From NCBI GenBank assembly GCA_965153455.1, contig OZ234497.1:17849872-17913871 (forward strand): 64,000 bases of DNA. Reading direction: 5' to 3'. Positions 12,258-25,759 of the stretch are shown here, one piece after another; the first letter of the stretch is position 1; the number at the start of each line of letters is the position of its first letter. A model generated the notes under the pieces. The model was not told the origin of the DNA. It ran no database searches and saw only the letters and a list, made by a program, of their open reading frames with translations. Both the position numbers and the translations under genes were made by a program. The stretch comes from Sphagnum compactum (Eukaryota > Bryophyta > Sphagnopsida > Sphagnales).

Positions 12258-13452
12258 GACGACATGCTCACGTTGTCGTCATCAAACTTTGACTTCTCAC
12301 AATAGGACATTGTCTTTTTTTTCTCATCTCAACGTGTTCCGAAACTTCTTAAGTTTGATTAACTAGGGTAAACATGCCCCCCACCGAACATCACCCCGTG
12401 ATCAAACACCCCTCTTGTGCATACCGATGCCAGTGTATGGTCCCAGTCCTTTGTGCAAGTGTTTAAATACAACCCTATGATCAAACGCCCGGTCTTGAGA
12501 AAATGTGTTCAGGTTTTATATATAATTCCAATGATCTTTTTTCTTTGGTGTGGTTATGGGCATGGAAAAAAGAAATGATTAAAAAGAGGCACAATGTTAT
12601 ATGTAGTTATCCGATCACATGAAATTGCATTCTTCAATTCGCTCAAATCAGTTTTTCCCGTCGATCGACGTGTTTCCAAACGTACAAATGACGACATGCT
12701 CAGGTTGTCGTAATCAAACTTTGACTTATCACGAAAGGACATTGTCTTTTTTTTCTCATCTCAACGAAACTTCTTAAGTTTGATTAACTAGGGTAAACAT
12801 GCCCCCCACCGAACATCACCCCGTGATCAAACACCCCTCTTGTGCATACCGGTGCCAGTGTATGGTCCCAGTCCTTTGTGCAAGTGTTTAAATACAACCC
12901 TATGATCAAACGCCCGGTCTTGAGAAAATGTGTTCAGGTTTTATATATAATTCCAATGATCTTTTTTCTTTGGTGTGGTTATGGGCATGGAAAAAAGAAA
13001 TAATTAAAAAGAGGCACAATGTTATATGTAGTTATCCGATCACATGAAATTGCATTCTTCAATTCGCTCAAATCTGTTTTTCCCGTCGATCGACGTGACG
13101 ACATGCTCAGGTTGTCGTAATCAAACTTTGACTTATCACGAAAGGACATTGTCTTTTTTTTCTCATCTCAACGTGTTCCGAAACTTCTTAAGTTTGATTA
13201 ACTAGGGTAAACATGCCCCCCACCGAACATCACCCCGTGATCAAACACCCCTCTTGTGCATACCGGTGCCAGTGTATGGTCCCAGTCCTTTGTGCAAGTG
13301 TTTAAATACAACCCTATGATCAAACGCCCGGTCTTGAGAAAATGTGTTCAGGTTTTATATATAATTCCAATGATCTTTTTCTTTGGTGTGGTTATGGGCA
13401 TGGAAAAAAGAAATAATTAAAAAGAGGCACAATGTTATATGTAGTTATGTTT
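12258..13452. repeat. Tandem array of ~0.42 kb units upstream of SDR1
   Basis: Three near-identical units start at GACGACATGCTCA, positions 12258, 12690 and 13097 (spacings 432 and 407). Each holds TTTGACTT, ACTAGGGTAAACATGCC, GTGATCAAACACCCCTC and GTTTAAATACAACCC. The second unit lacks CGTGTTCCG and the third lacks the TTTCCAAACGTACAAAT start. The last unit ends near 13452. The units carry TTGAC cores (W-box-like) and lie 0.3-1.5 kb upstream of SDR1. Confidence 0.88.
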
Positions 13453-13617
13453 GGTTATGGGAGAGGACCATGTCACATTGGATATGTAATCATGTTTGGT
13501 TATGGGGTTTAGGCTCCCATTAAAGGCCATGAAACTGTTTTGAATATGTGCTCTTTACGAGCTAAGGTAGAAGAATAGTTCCAACTTTGCTTAGAATTTA
13601 TATGTCCTAATGCTATA

Positions 13618-13980
13618 ATGTTAAAATATTCAAATTTGTCAATGACAGTAAAACATATAGAGAATGATAATCTAAGTCAAAAAGTTTACTTGCAAAAAAA
13701 GGTTTCAAAAAAAAAAGTAGAGCAAGTAGAAGAGCAAAAACTAGGTTCAAAAGCATATCTACAAAACATGAAAATAAAGCTTGCAGAAAAGTCAACATCA
13801 GACACACAAGTTGAAATTGTAGATGAGATTTACAATCAAAGGTTCCAAAAATATTTAAATTATTGTTGGATCCAAAAATCCATAGTTCAAAATGTTGCAT
13901 CGAGGAGCTTTGAGAGTGTTAGGGAAAAGTTGAGTCATATTAATCACCCCCATTACATGCACAATAATAAAAGATGTTGA
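13618..13980 (+). CDS. Hypothetical lysine-rich ORF
   Basis: A 120-codon open frame starting ATG, rich in Lys, Gln and Glu (one stretch QKKVSKKKVEQVEEQK), ending YMHNNKRC. I do not recognise it. Its A-rich composition matches the surrounding DNA, and there is no splice or promoter evidence. The region may be retroelement debris. Confidence 0.15.
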   Translation: MLKYSNLSMTVKHIENDNLSQKVYLQKKVSKKKVEQVEEQKLGSKAYLQNMKIKLAEKSTSDTQVEIVDEIYNQRFQKYLNYCWIQKSIVQNVASRSFESVREKLSHINHPHYMHNNKRC

Positions 13981-14834
13981 TTTAAATTGGGATGATTTTG
14001 TATAATTTTATAAGTTATTATACTTTACTATAGTAATCCATGAATAGACTCAAGGAAAAAAAATTAGATTTATTACACTTTTTGGATTTTTGGGTTGTTT
14101 ACATGGAAGAAAAAGACATACCTTTGGTGAGGCCAAAACACACTTCACCAAGTTGTTGGAGGCTAGGACCAAGAAGAGAAAAATAATCTTGAATTGCACA
14201 ATCCCTTGTAGATGGAGTAGCATGTTGTAAGGGAGATACTTAGGCATGTCGACAGAACATGAATATTATACAAAATCATAGCAAGTCCCTTTGGAACTAT
14301 CAAAACATAGTAAGTTAATGCAAGCTAAGCTTATTGTGTTGATATGATAGATAGATTGTCATAACTACATAACAATATGACACAAAAGTAGTTACAACTA
14401 CTTCTTGGAATTGCCAAAAGGCATGTCGATACAAAGGTAAGGTTGTCACATGAGACTTTGAAGGGGGATTATTCTGAACAATGATAGTGGTGTTTCTGAG
14501 TGAAAAGACTATTATGTGAGATAAGCTTGGCATGTATGTTTTATGATTTATTGAAGCTTCAATATTTTCCCAATTGTTGTTGATAGTCTCAATTCAATAA
14601 TGGCATAATGGTAAATGTAGTTCTTCAACATTAATAAAGAATTCTACAATAATAATTCAAATGTTTTCATTAATATTTTATGTGATATTTATATTAATAA
14701 AGTATCACAAGAATCCAGAATGGTACAAAAATGTATCGTTAACATTTGGCGACCATGCTAGGGATTCAATTAAAATTGTTGTTGGAGAAACTAAAAAAGA
14801 AGGTTATGTAATCCTTCCTTGTGTAATTTAATTA
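13981..14834. other. Possible LTR end and primer-binding-like site before GPAT relic
   Basis: An AATAAAGAATTC signal-like stretch lies near 14634. At about 14742-14765, TTAACA is followed by TTTGGCGACCATGCTAGGG, which recalls the sequence after the 5' LTR in many plant retrotransposons. No second LTR was found, so this is only suggestive. Nothing else is recognised. Confidence 0.25.
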
Positions 14835-15343
14835 ATGGAAGATGAAAAACCATATCTACTACGCTTCTCGTCCCTCTTCGCCGAGTTGACGGACCAAATT
14901 ACCCCAGTAGCCATGAACATCAAAATGTCCATGTTTCCCGGCACCACCGCCACGGGATGGAAATGCATGGATCCTTTCTTCTCCTTCATCAACCCTAGGC
15001 CTGTTTACAAGATCATCTTCCTCAAGCCGCTACCGGAAGAGTTCACATGTGGTGCTGGAAAATCACCACACGATGTTCTAAATTACACGCAAAGGGTACT
15101 TGCAAGCATCTTGGGCTTTCAATGCACTAATCTTACTCGCAAGGACAAGTATGCAATCTTGCTGGCAATGATCGAACTGTGCCTGCTGCTAAAACAAGAC
15201 CTCCAAAAGTCCCTGCAACAACAAGGCTTCTCCAGCTTGTGCCAAAATTTCACGGTTCTAGCTACACATTTGGTTTTCTCTTTCCCCCAAGCCTCAAGGT
15301 TGCTCAATTGCAAATTTGGTAACATACATGCAATTCATTGTTG
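14835..15343 (+). pseudogene. GPAT4/6/8-type glycerol-3-phosphate acyltransferase fragment
   Basis: The frame encodes a C-terminal part of a plant sn-2 glycerol-3-phosphate acyltransferase of the cutin/suberin class, an ER enzyme that acylates glycerol-3-phosphate. Visible matches to the family pattern are [18 protein letters not shown] (residues 5-22), [55 protein letters not shown] and LTRKDKYA. After about 15155 the expected LAGND continues only in the next frame, so a 1-base shift disrupts it. The N-terminal phosphatase-like half and the acyltransferase HX4D motif are absent. It is more GC-rich than its AT-rich surroundings, which marks it as captured or relic gene DNA. Confidence 0.8.
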
Positions 15344-15520
15344 ATCAAAACAATGTGCAATGAATTTGCTGATCAAAACACTTTCATGAATATCACTTGG
15401 AAATTTGAGTTGTTTTCCCCAGTCAAGTGGCCTAGTTGAGGTATCTCAAACTTCTACATTTGAAACCCACCCTTAGAATATCAATAGAGTTGGGTACAGT
15501 AATTAATTGTAAAACAAAAA

Positions 15521-16000
15521 ACTTTGTTTCATGGGTGTGAATAAATGTTCATTGTCATTTTCATGATAAAGTTTTTTTCATTTTTTAAATTGAGGTCTTT
15601 GTGAAATTTAATAAAAATTTAACAAAATTAATCAAATTTAGACCTTTATAAAACTCTAAAGTTTCACATAAGAAAACATTGTTTTATGGGCACAAATAAA
15701 CATTCATTGTCACTTTCATGATAATGTTTTTGTCATTTTTTCAATTGAGGTGTTTATGAAATTTTACAAATTTTAGCAAAATTGATCAACTTTGGACCTT
15801 TAAAAATTTCCAAAATTTCACCCCAAAAAAATTGTTTCATGGGCACAAATAAACATTCATTGTCATTTTCATGATAGTGTTTTTAAATGATTATAATTGA
15901 GGTTTTTATGAGATTTAACAAATTTTTAGCAAAATTAATCAACTTTGGACCTTTAAAAAAATTTAAATTTTCACCCAAGAAACATTGTTTCATGGGGTTA
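15521..16000. repeat. ~155-base tandem repeat, about three copies
   Basis: GTTTCATGGG or variants recur at about 15525, 15681, 15833 and 15985, each followed (except the truncated last) by ATAAACATTCATTGTCA and a T-rich stretch ending near TTTGGACCTTT. Copies are diverged. Confidence 0.75.
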
Positions 16001-17079
16001 TTTGTTACTATTGGTGAAAACCATGGTGATGATTTTATAATAGTAGAAACATCATGTTGTTGTTGATGAAGAGAATATTAATGATGATGATGTTGCAATA
16101 GCAACAACATGAGTAATTGACATTTTTTGGCAACATAAAGTTTTAAAATATTATTACCATTTTAATAGTGTGTTACATTAAAATTATAAATGTTATTTTT
16201 GATTGTGTGTATAAGAAAAGGTAACAACGAATTTGAAGCACCGCATTACCTTGTAGTAGGTCACGTCAAGTTGCAATAAATAATTTGCCATTTTTATTTT
16301 TTATTCAATTGTTTACTCTTGGGCGAGCTTGAAGCTTCCCAACACTAGTGATAGTGAATGGCTATTATCACCATTACTAAGGAGCTTCAAGTTTTTTTTT
16401 TGGGATTGAATATGGCCAAAAGATATGTATATTTTCTTAGTGATGTGCTTATAAATGAAAATAAAATTGATGAACTAGAAATAAAAGAAGAAGGAACAAA
16501 GCATAAATTAACCATTGTTTTGTTTTAAAATAGCACATCCTCGAAAGAAACCTAGATGCCAAGGAAAGACATCAATTAATGATAATCAACATCAAATGAA
16601 TGTTACAATAAATGAGCAAATTGAAATAAAACAAAGAATTGTCACATATACACCCGTTCTTGGAGGTAAATATCTTGTGATGGATTATGTGTTTCATATG
16701 TTAGGGTTTTAAAAAGTTTAATTTAACCCAAACATTTCAAAAAATCCCAACCTATCTTCATTTTCTATCCAAAAGTGGGGATGGGTAATTTTTTTGCCCA
16801 TTTTTTTCCAAGCAATACCCATATGTTTAGATAGGTGTTTCTTCCACTTAACACCAAACAATACCGTTATATAATGGGTTTAGGGTGTAATTTTTGTTTG
16901 TAACACCCTCATCGTGTTTACCATCCACTTATTGGTTTAATTGCAATACACTCATCATGTATAAATGAATATTTCATCTTTTTGGGCAACATTCACATCC
17001 ATTTCATAATTATGTTATTTTTGTAAGGGAAATGGTTTTTCCAAAGGTGATCATGGAAAAATCCCACCAAAACATGTAA
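16001..17079. other. AT-rich spacer with one weak hairpin
   Basis: An imperfect inverted repeat flanks 16328-16391 (CTTGAAGCT at one side, AGCTTCAAG at the other). The 65-codon frame at 16515-16712 is unremarkable. It may be the terminal part of the MULE whose zinc-finger ORF begins next. Confidence 0.3.
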
Positions 17080-17660
17080 TGGAAGATGCAAATTGGGTGC
17101 ATGAGGGGTCAAGGTGGGTGTGTAAAATTGATGGATGCACTAATAGTTATGCGACTAAATGGTTGTTTTGTTAACATTTGAACAATAAACGCGGGCTTCA
17201 CATGGAAGTATGTAAATTTAGCTATCCTTTTTCTATTCATTTTGGGGGGCCAAGGTGGCAAGACCACCACGCCATGAATGCTTGCATTTTGAACAACCCA
17301 CATGCACAACAAATTTGTAATGAAAATAAGGCAATTGATTAAACAAAAAATCAAGTTAAAGGTGAGTGAGATTGATTTCAAATTGAAGCGCAATGCCTCG
17401 AGGAGGTTTGATGACCTTTATTGGCAAGATTAGCCTTTAACAAATTGTTGCACGTCATTAGCATACCTATGTGGGGAATGGGGTCTATCCCATGTAATGT
17501 ATTTTCATGAATTGAAAAGGATGATAATTTGCTAAAACAATTTGGGTGAGTAAAGTTGGTTAAACAAAGCCTTTTAAACTCACATGGGATGCTCCTAATT
17601 AGAATCCCAAACCACCAAGGGCAATCAAGAAAAGGAGATCTGCAAATTGTATGCAAATAT
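17080..17660 (+). pseudogene. C2H2-type zinc-finger ORF of MULE copy 1 (decayed)
   Basis: Plus-strand reading with several stops and shifts: RWVCKIDGCTNSYATKWLF, GGPRWQDHHAMNACILNNP, then LLARLAFNKLLHV, WGMGSIP and IEKDDNL. These match in order the minus-strand ORF at 37662-38331 (KWKCKVGTCTVAYCAKWLL, GGPRHQNHAKMNARILGN, LVKLASEQLLKV, WGVGSVP, MEKDEDL). The finger has C-x4-C then H-x7-H here versus H-x4-H in the other copy. It lies left of, and convergent with, the minus-strand MULE transposase at 19520-21345. Its function is unknown; a DNA-binding accessory role is inferred from the finger and the pairing. Confidence 0.7.
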
Positions 17661-19519
17661 CCTAAATTAGAAATTATTCATAATGATATGTTTGTAAACC
17701 CTTAATTTTATTTTTACATTGTTTTCCATCATGCATTTGAATGATGCTAAGAGGGCCACAGGGTTGTCTCTATTCAAAAGTTGGGTTATATTTTGATTAT
17801 TGCCAATCTGAAATGATGTTTGCACATCAATGTAATAATAACCTTATTTCAATGCAAAAAAAGTCTAATGTTCATATTCTAAATTTAAGTAAAAATCTTT
17901 TACAACTATAATCCAACTAATAAGCAATATACATACAAATTGTAGTTAATAAATAATGTACATATAGTTTACAACTATAATGCAATTAACAAGCGACATA
18001 CATCATGTCATAATTGACTTAACATTCAAATAAAAAACACATCATAGCAATATAATGGTTAAATTACAAGTTCTACATTTACAAACAACCATCTAAATAA
18101 AAATAAAAATGTCATAATTAAAAAAGAAAATATACTAGTCTTGAATTTTTTCACATGTAGGTGTGTAAACTTACTTTCACTTTAATTGTTTTAGCATGAA
18201 AGTTTATTGAATTTTGAATGTATTGAAATGTGCATCATCAAAGTTTACCATCAATAATTCATTTTAGTTGTATAAAATTTAACAACCTAAATGTTTAATA
18301 TTCATGCAAGTAGTTGAAATTTAGTTGTACATTAGTTGTAATGGACATTTAGTTGCATGGTAGTCTAGTCTTAGTAGACACAATCTCTCAGAATTCAAGC
18401 TAAAAAATATTGAAATTTATCATGGAGGATTTATACATGTACAAAACTATGACATTGGCAATGCAATATATTCATTGCTTCAATCTCATTTACAAACAAC
18501 CATTCAAATTCAAAATAAAGTGTCATAAGAAAAAATGAAGTACATTGGTTTTGAATATTTTCACATGTAGATGTAACCGTACCTTCACATTTGTTGGACC
18601 ATAGCACAACAATAGATTAAACTTGAATGTTTTGGGACACGCAATATCAAAATTCATAATCAGTATTTCATTTTAGTTGTATAAAACTAACAACTTAACG
18701 ACAATATATTATTATGCATAAGAAGAATGAATGATATTGCAAATGCACAAACACCATGAATGTCAAAATTGAATTTTCTATTCATTACACCCAATAACTA
18801 AAAGTTCTTATAATTTCACACAATCTTAAGAATAAGATTTTTATGGTTTCAATCAATTAATTAAAAATAACAATAATTTAGACAAAGAAATGAACAACAA
18901 AAAAAAGTCTTCATTTCATGTTATTTAAATAAAAATGAAATTTTTGTTTATCTAACTTGAACATTTCATTATTTGAACTAAAAGTTGAAATGCAAAAGAT
19001 TGTCACATAATAGGTCTCTTGGTTACTTCATAAAAAACCAAAAAATAATAATTAAAAGGAACAATCATTTCCTCATTCATCATTTATATTTTTTTGACAC
19101 TAAGCACAAGTGCATAATAACCATAGATGTAAAACCTACAACCAAATGTCATATGGCTTTGCATATCTTGTGCAAATTTGAAACTTGAAATCTATATGTA
19201 TAGTTGAAATTTAGTTGTACACCAATTGCAATGGACATTCAATTGCATGGTAATTGATAACTAATTACAAAGGAATTGAAAGTTTTAGATTTAATGGATG
19301 GTGGCAGTGCATACATGTGGCATGACTATATGCATCAATGACATGCACTAGTCGCAAGGTAGATGCTAGTTGAATGTTACATTTTTGCTTATTATATGAT
19401 GCTTGTCATTCACAAAGTTTTCATGCAAATTGTTCACAAATTCAAAATATGGTTGACCACAATTGTATATATTGTTGTTTTACATCAATATAAGGCTCCA
19501 TCTTGTAATTAACATGCAA
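17661..19519. other. AT-rich interior of MULE copy 1 with diverged repeats
   Basis: No coding homology. A diverged ~210-base unit beginning CAAACAACCAT occurs at about 18083 and 18493. A ~50-base unit with GAAATTTAGTTGTACA and GGACATT occurs at about 18318 and 19205. This is the spacer between the two convergent ORFs. Confidence 0.45.
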
Positions 19520-21345
19520 CTACAATAAAACTCTATGAATTTTTGACATGCATTTTATTTTGTAATTCCCCATTTTATATGGAAATGTAGTTGTAACATA
19601 ATTACGCATTAATTGCTTTTGAACAAGGTATTGAAGTTTCCACGAACACTCTTTATCATTATTCATGTTGAACATGAAGGCAATTACATGATGCCCATTG
19701 AGAAATTGGGTTGTGGATAATATATTGAATGTGTGGTCATTTGGAAAGGTTACAAATGTTGGTTGCCCATCATACTTCAATAATGTAACATTATTGTCAA
19801 CAATGTTTTATGGCCTCAAATATAACCTTCTAGTAAGCTCGTGAATGCATTGGTCCATGTGATGACCAACCATCTTACTTTTTTCAACTTTTAATTGAAA
19901 ATTTAGTGTTTTACAATACCTTTCAATTGTTGCATTAGTATCTTGCCCAACATATGGCAAAATTTTGTACCTAACCACCACCACACATATGAGTTTTAAA
20001 CAAGTAATTTTCCTCCATATAATCCCAAAATGCATTTGTTGTAAGGTATTTGAGGGTCAAAGATCTCAACTTGCCCATGGCCCATGTTTTAATACCAATT
20101 CCAAATGGACCCACCTTATCATACATAATGTTGCCCACCCTTACAACACCTTGACATATAGCTCTAGGTTTTTTAATCTTAATGCATGCTTGCATTTGGC
20201 ATGTTCTTTTCACATGTCATGTGTGAAGGAAGATGGTTGTGTAAGGCCATATAATTCTATAAGAAGGCAAAGACACATGAAGGTGTAATGGGAAAGTTAA
20301 ACCATGGATTGGACAAGGAAAATGACATACAATAAAAATAACATTAGTATCAAAAACATTAATTAAAGTTAATTCTAGATAATGCTTGTGGGGGATTACT
20401 TGAGGCTATTTATATTTCCTTTTGTACAATCAATATGAAAACATTGGGTAGCCAATTTGGACTATTTTGGTGAATGTGATCATTCAAAGCACACATCCAT
20501 CGTGTTGGATTATTTTTTTGACAACAATGTGATACAACATGCAACCGAAATGCTATTGTGCCACTCATCAAACATCATCATTGTATAAAAAAAGAATAAA
20601 ATCACAACAATGTAAAGGTAGAAATTAGTTTGTGCAACATCTACAATTGAAATGGTGAAGGACAATTAAACACAAAACATGTTTCACTACACGTAAGGAT
20701 TTGAAACACCTTGTTTTCATTGGTATCAAATGTGGCATCAATAGCAACAACCCTTTGGTGCCCATGTATAATCATCATCTCCTTTTGCATTGTGTTTGGA
20801 TTCCCACAATGAAGCGCATATTGTGACCTATCAATGAACCTTTTATTTCAAGGTCAAATTCTCAATAGTAAAACACATAATGTGGATTTTGTTGGACATG
20901 CATATGCACACTTTTTGCATCATTTTTGTGTAGTTGGTATGTTTCATGGGCTAACTTTCCTAATAGGAATTGAACATCTTATTAAATGAAGAACATGTCC
21001 CTAGTCAATTCCAATGAACCATTCATGATGTCCTTGGCTTGGAGTTTGTGTTTGGCCATTATCTAGGACATTAAAAGCCCAAGCTTCAACCGTTCAATAA
21101 CAAAATCCTTCATATCTTGTGACAAATGTGCTAAGAAGTCAAACCTCTCCAACTTTTAGGTCCCCATGAACATGTAAATTATTTGCATTACAATGTTTTT
21201 GTTGGATGAAACACACTTTTGATATGTGTTTTTATAAAAAAATAGGGTATTCATTATGAAGTTGGCTTTAATGTAATCCCTTTTGATGGAGCTTCCTAGT
21301 TTTTTATCTGAATCCCTTGGTCCCTTGTCACTTTACTTGTAACAT
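19520..21345 (-). pseudogene. FAR1-like MULE transposase, copy 1 (decayed)
   Basis: Read on the minus strand from ~21345 down: a zinc-independent N-terminal segment with RFDFLAHLSQ, a helical region with KLAHETYQLHKND, VQQNPHYVFYY, then VVAIDATFDTNENKVFQIL near 20690-20750. That last segment holds the first catalytic Asp of the MULE DDE nuclease (compare ISVDATFGTND at about 30090). Further on, GQDTNATIERYCKTLNFQL (about 19890-19950) matches the NQDTQASIESYHGALKRWL region of copy 2, followed by HMDQCIHELTRR. Multiple stops break it. Transposases of this class cut and paste the element; this copy is dead. Its similarity to copy 2 is clear but distant, so these are two subfamilies. Confidence 0.75.
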
Positions 21346-24300
21346 TATATTTTTTGGGCTACAAATTATGCTATTAAATAATGTCTTTAACAAGGTTGGT
21401 GAAGTCATTAGGACCATATTGACATTGGTACCTATGGAAAGTAGTTAATAATTGGGCATAAACATGTTAAAGTAGGTCAAAAAAGTATCATGAGAATGTA
21501 GGAAAACAAAATTGTCAACTTTGGAAGTTAAAAAGTAGGACACGTTCTTTGAAAATTAATGTTTAAATTACATGAGCATATGTTGTATGACTTGAAATTT
21601 TTTTTAAAAGCTTAAGATGTTGCGTTTACATTTTTTCCAACCTACTTTCATTCACTTTTTTTGATTTGGTGTTGTCCCATTTTGCACAAAGTAAACATAA
21701 AGTATAATCATGATCTTTCATTTTTTAAATTCATTCTCATGGCTTCCTCAAAGAAAGTGTGCTTTATCATGTTACAAACACAAAATAAATTTGTAATTTA
21801 TATTGAAAAGTAAATTTTAATTGCTTTAGACTTATGTAAGAATTTTTTTTACTTTGAAAGGCTTAACATTGTCATAATTGAAAGATTCAAGTTCCAAAAA
21901 TTATGTATCAATATGCATGATGGTTCGAACATTAATAACACATCATTTGAATAATTTGATTTGGAAAATGTATCATATATAAACTTGTAATAAATAAATA
22001 AATAGCTTGAATATTGGGCATGGTCATGTATGGTTTATTTGATATGGCAAGTATTCCCCAAAATTTACAACATCGTTAAAAGGCCTAAAACTTGAAAAAT
22101 GAAAAATCTACTTTCCACTTACTTTTACTTTTTGAACAAGAATCACCAATTGGCCTACTTTAGCATGCTTGCACGCCCACTTGCACAATCAATGTTTCAT
22201 CATGTATCAGTAAATATCACTTTTGAATTCAATATCACTTTTGATTCAAGGCTTTTGTAGTGTTTCACTAATGTTACATTTTCAACAAACAAATTGACAC
22301 TTCCCACCAAGTATGGTCTCTTCACCACTTATAAAGGAAGCACTCAATTTGTGGGATGAATACAATTTCAACAAAGCAAACCTTTTGTTGTGCCATGTGT
22401 GTTAGATAACCACATCCCAAAAGAGGTCTCGACAATCAAATGACTCCATTTGATGGGGTTTGAAAGCATTGCTCTAATGTAAAAAGGTCAAGGGCATGGA
22501 TGTCCCATGGAGATTTGAAGCCACTATATATGGAACTTGGATCCAAGAATTTTTGCATTGCCAATTTATATACAATCAATGTTTTTATGTTTTGTAAATA
22601 ATTCATGTAACTTTCAAAAACTAAAGCTTTGACATAATGTCTAATTACTCATATTATGGATTCATTGAAAAATCAATCTTGTATTAAGCAATGATATTTT
22701 AAGGAAACATGTAATGCACCATGCATTAAAACAAACAATGCACAACTTACTTTTTGTTAATTATGAAGTGTAAAACCCTAACCCATCTTTAAAATTTAAA
22801 TGTTATAAGAATCACTGAAGTGGTTATATATAAATACTATAACATTAAACTAATGAAATTAATGAAATGTTAATTACGCCCAAGTAAACATACCCTTTAA
22901 ACATTGAAATTTCCAACAAGTAATAGAACATAATGGGATTGGTTGATATTAATGAATCTAGAATAAAATTAATTTTTATGTGTATAATTAATGGATGAAA
23001 AACTTAAACTTGGTAGTGTATTCCTTGAGAGAAGGATCTTGGTTTGAAATGCCAAATATTTATGCTTGCATATGTGTTGTAAGAAAAATCACCATTGAAA
23101 TTAGCTATGTGATTTCAATGACTCTAACTATAATAATACATCATTGAATAAATAAATATTATGTTATTTTGTCATTGATAAGGAATTGTCCTTAAAACTT
23201 GCAATGTATAATTACACGTAACTTTTAAAGTCTTAAAGTGATTGTATTGGCCTTTGATGACTCTAGATGTATTTGTGAAATATTGGGAACCTAACTTGAC
23301 AATAATAAGTAACTTGAGGATTATAAAAATGTTTTTATTATGATGGAATTATTTATTTATTAAATAGCGTATTACCTAACAAAAGGACTATTTATTTGAA
23401 ACTATCACCATTTCAACTCGTCATGTGATATGAAGAAACAAATAAACATCATTGTGTGTTAATGACAACAACAAAGTATGACAAATAATTGTGTTGAGTA
23501 ATTTCTTATATTTATTGTGTAGAATTTGAAAATGTTCAAATGTAGTTTTTTGGGAAGATCTTTCTTATTATATTGCCAAGCTTTCACATTTGTTGTTAAT
23601 CATGGTGATGCAAAGGTTAGCATCATTGTTACATGACATTAGAACATTGAAACCTTAATACAATACTAAACACCAATTCCAATGATTTAATAAACAACAA
23701 TTTCTAGTAGTTGGTTAAAACAATTGGTAGCTTGATATCAAGAAAATTTTCATGCAAATGAACATCTTTAAGTTCATAGGCCAATAATTGTATGCATTCA
23801 ACAAAATATGAACTTCATACAAGGTTCATGTCTACAACTTTGTGTACACAAATATATGGTAGGAAAAGTTGAAGGAAATGTACTTTAAAGCTTCACAAAT
23901 AGAAAAAATAAAAATCATCAATATATTATTTGGAGTTCCCATCAAGTGTGCATTGAACCACCTTTCAAAACTTCCTTGAAGCTTTGATTAAATGTGCAAA
24001 AAAACCTCCCATTCATGAATTTGTGAAGCTTACACCAATTGTTCATGAAACCTTTCATCAATTGTGTTTCAAAGATGCATTGAAGCCTAAAGTGAAGTTG
24101 AGGTGGACACTACAAATAATAACCCTAATTTCCAATAGGGAATTGTTCATTCTAAAAACTATTTATAAGATCCATGCATTACATTTGAAACATTAACAGA
24201 ACATTGATCTTTTCTTAGTGTTTCAACATGAGACATGGTGGGTGAGAAATTTGAAATAGTGTTGACCACTTGAACCCTAATTTTTGCACTATTGAATGGG

Positions 24301-25659
24301 ACACTCAAAGGTTTCTTAAACTACTAAATCGAAAGCAATATTTTTATTTCTGGCAATTAATCACCAAATTTCAACTTGAACTTTTTTAATAATTTTTTTG
24401 TGAAAATTCTCTTTGTTTAAAAGAATGCCATTTTTTTATTGAAATTTTTTGGGGGACACAATTTCAGTAAATATAAACATGCCGGTTATGTTCAATATTT
24501 TAGTGTTTCAACAGCCATGCCATCGTGGATGGATACATGATGACATGACGGTCAAGACAACCCATGCATGAATGATGTAAGCCCATTTGCCATATACATA
24601 TATAGAAGAAAGCAACTATGCCATCAAAAGTTAAAAACACTGAGACAATAATGGACATTGAAATGGCCAAAGTTATGCAATAATTTCATTTTCCTTTTTT
24701 CTTAACCTTTTTTATTTTCATGTGCTCCCATTTTGTCAAGGGCAGCAACCCATTATTGAGTGGGCCAAAGGGTTGTCTAAAGTAGGCATCCAAGGTGTAA
24801 AAAGAACCTGACCCACACAAAGTTCCAAAAATGTTTGCCTGGTGTTTTTCTCTTTGACCCAGAGACCAAAGTATACCATGTATACTTCGAGAAAGTACCA
24901 TGCATACCCCCCTTTCGCTGGAGTCTGACCTCACTCTACTTCACCTTAGTGCAAGCTCCTACCTCTTTCCTGTTGGCGTTTCTGTCCCCTTTTGGTCTCC
25001 AAAGTCTTTGCCAAAATGATGATGATCAGTGGGACAGACTTTTTGGCAAAAGAACCAAATGAATAGCAATCAATACATCAATGCCAATGAGATTGGCATT
25101 TGGTGAATTTTCTTTTTTGTTTTCTAAAGTTAGCCAATTGTCTACTAGGTAGATATTCTTTTTCAAAATGGTTAAGAAAATGTGGCTTTTCTGGGTTTTT
25201 TAGTCACCAAATTTTGACCTTTTTATAAAAAAATTTAATCACCAGGTTTCTCTATTGGGTTCTAGTATGTAGCCAAAAAATGTGAAGGATGCTTAAACTT
25301 TTTTTAAAAATTTCACATCTTGTTTGTAACCAAATTTGGCTAAATTGTCTTGTGCATGATCATCATTTCAGGTACATCACAATAAATTAATCTAAATCTT
25401 ATAAAAATAAATTAAAAAAAACCCTGAGCACATGTGAACTTACCAAGAAAAAATGGCACCCAATGAAAATTTCAAAGGTACGAAAACTGTACAAAACTGA
25501 ATCAGTGGACAATTTCGGCCAGAGTGAACCAACAGCCACCAATGCACCAGTTGGCCGTTCTGTCCACTAGATGCCTTGCGTTTTTTCATTCAGCGCCGGA
25601 TGGGGTTCATGACAGTCCATTTCTTTTTGCTGCTAACCATTGTACTTTTTTTTTTTTGG
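21346..25659. other. AT-rich stretch without recognised genes
   Basis: Small frames at 23984-24196, 24686-24934 and 24835-25062 resemble nothing known. The left part may hold N-terminal and terminal sequence of MULE copy 1. TGACCTGACC-type short repeats occur near 25680-25710. No TIR was identified. Confidence 0.4.
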
Positions 25660-25759
25660 TTCTTGGTCGTTTTTCCCTGGACCTGACCTGACCTAACCTG
25701 ACTTGACCTGACCTCACTACCCTGCTCACTTTTCTACCTTCATAAGTACTGCACCAACC

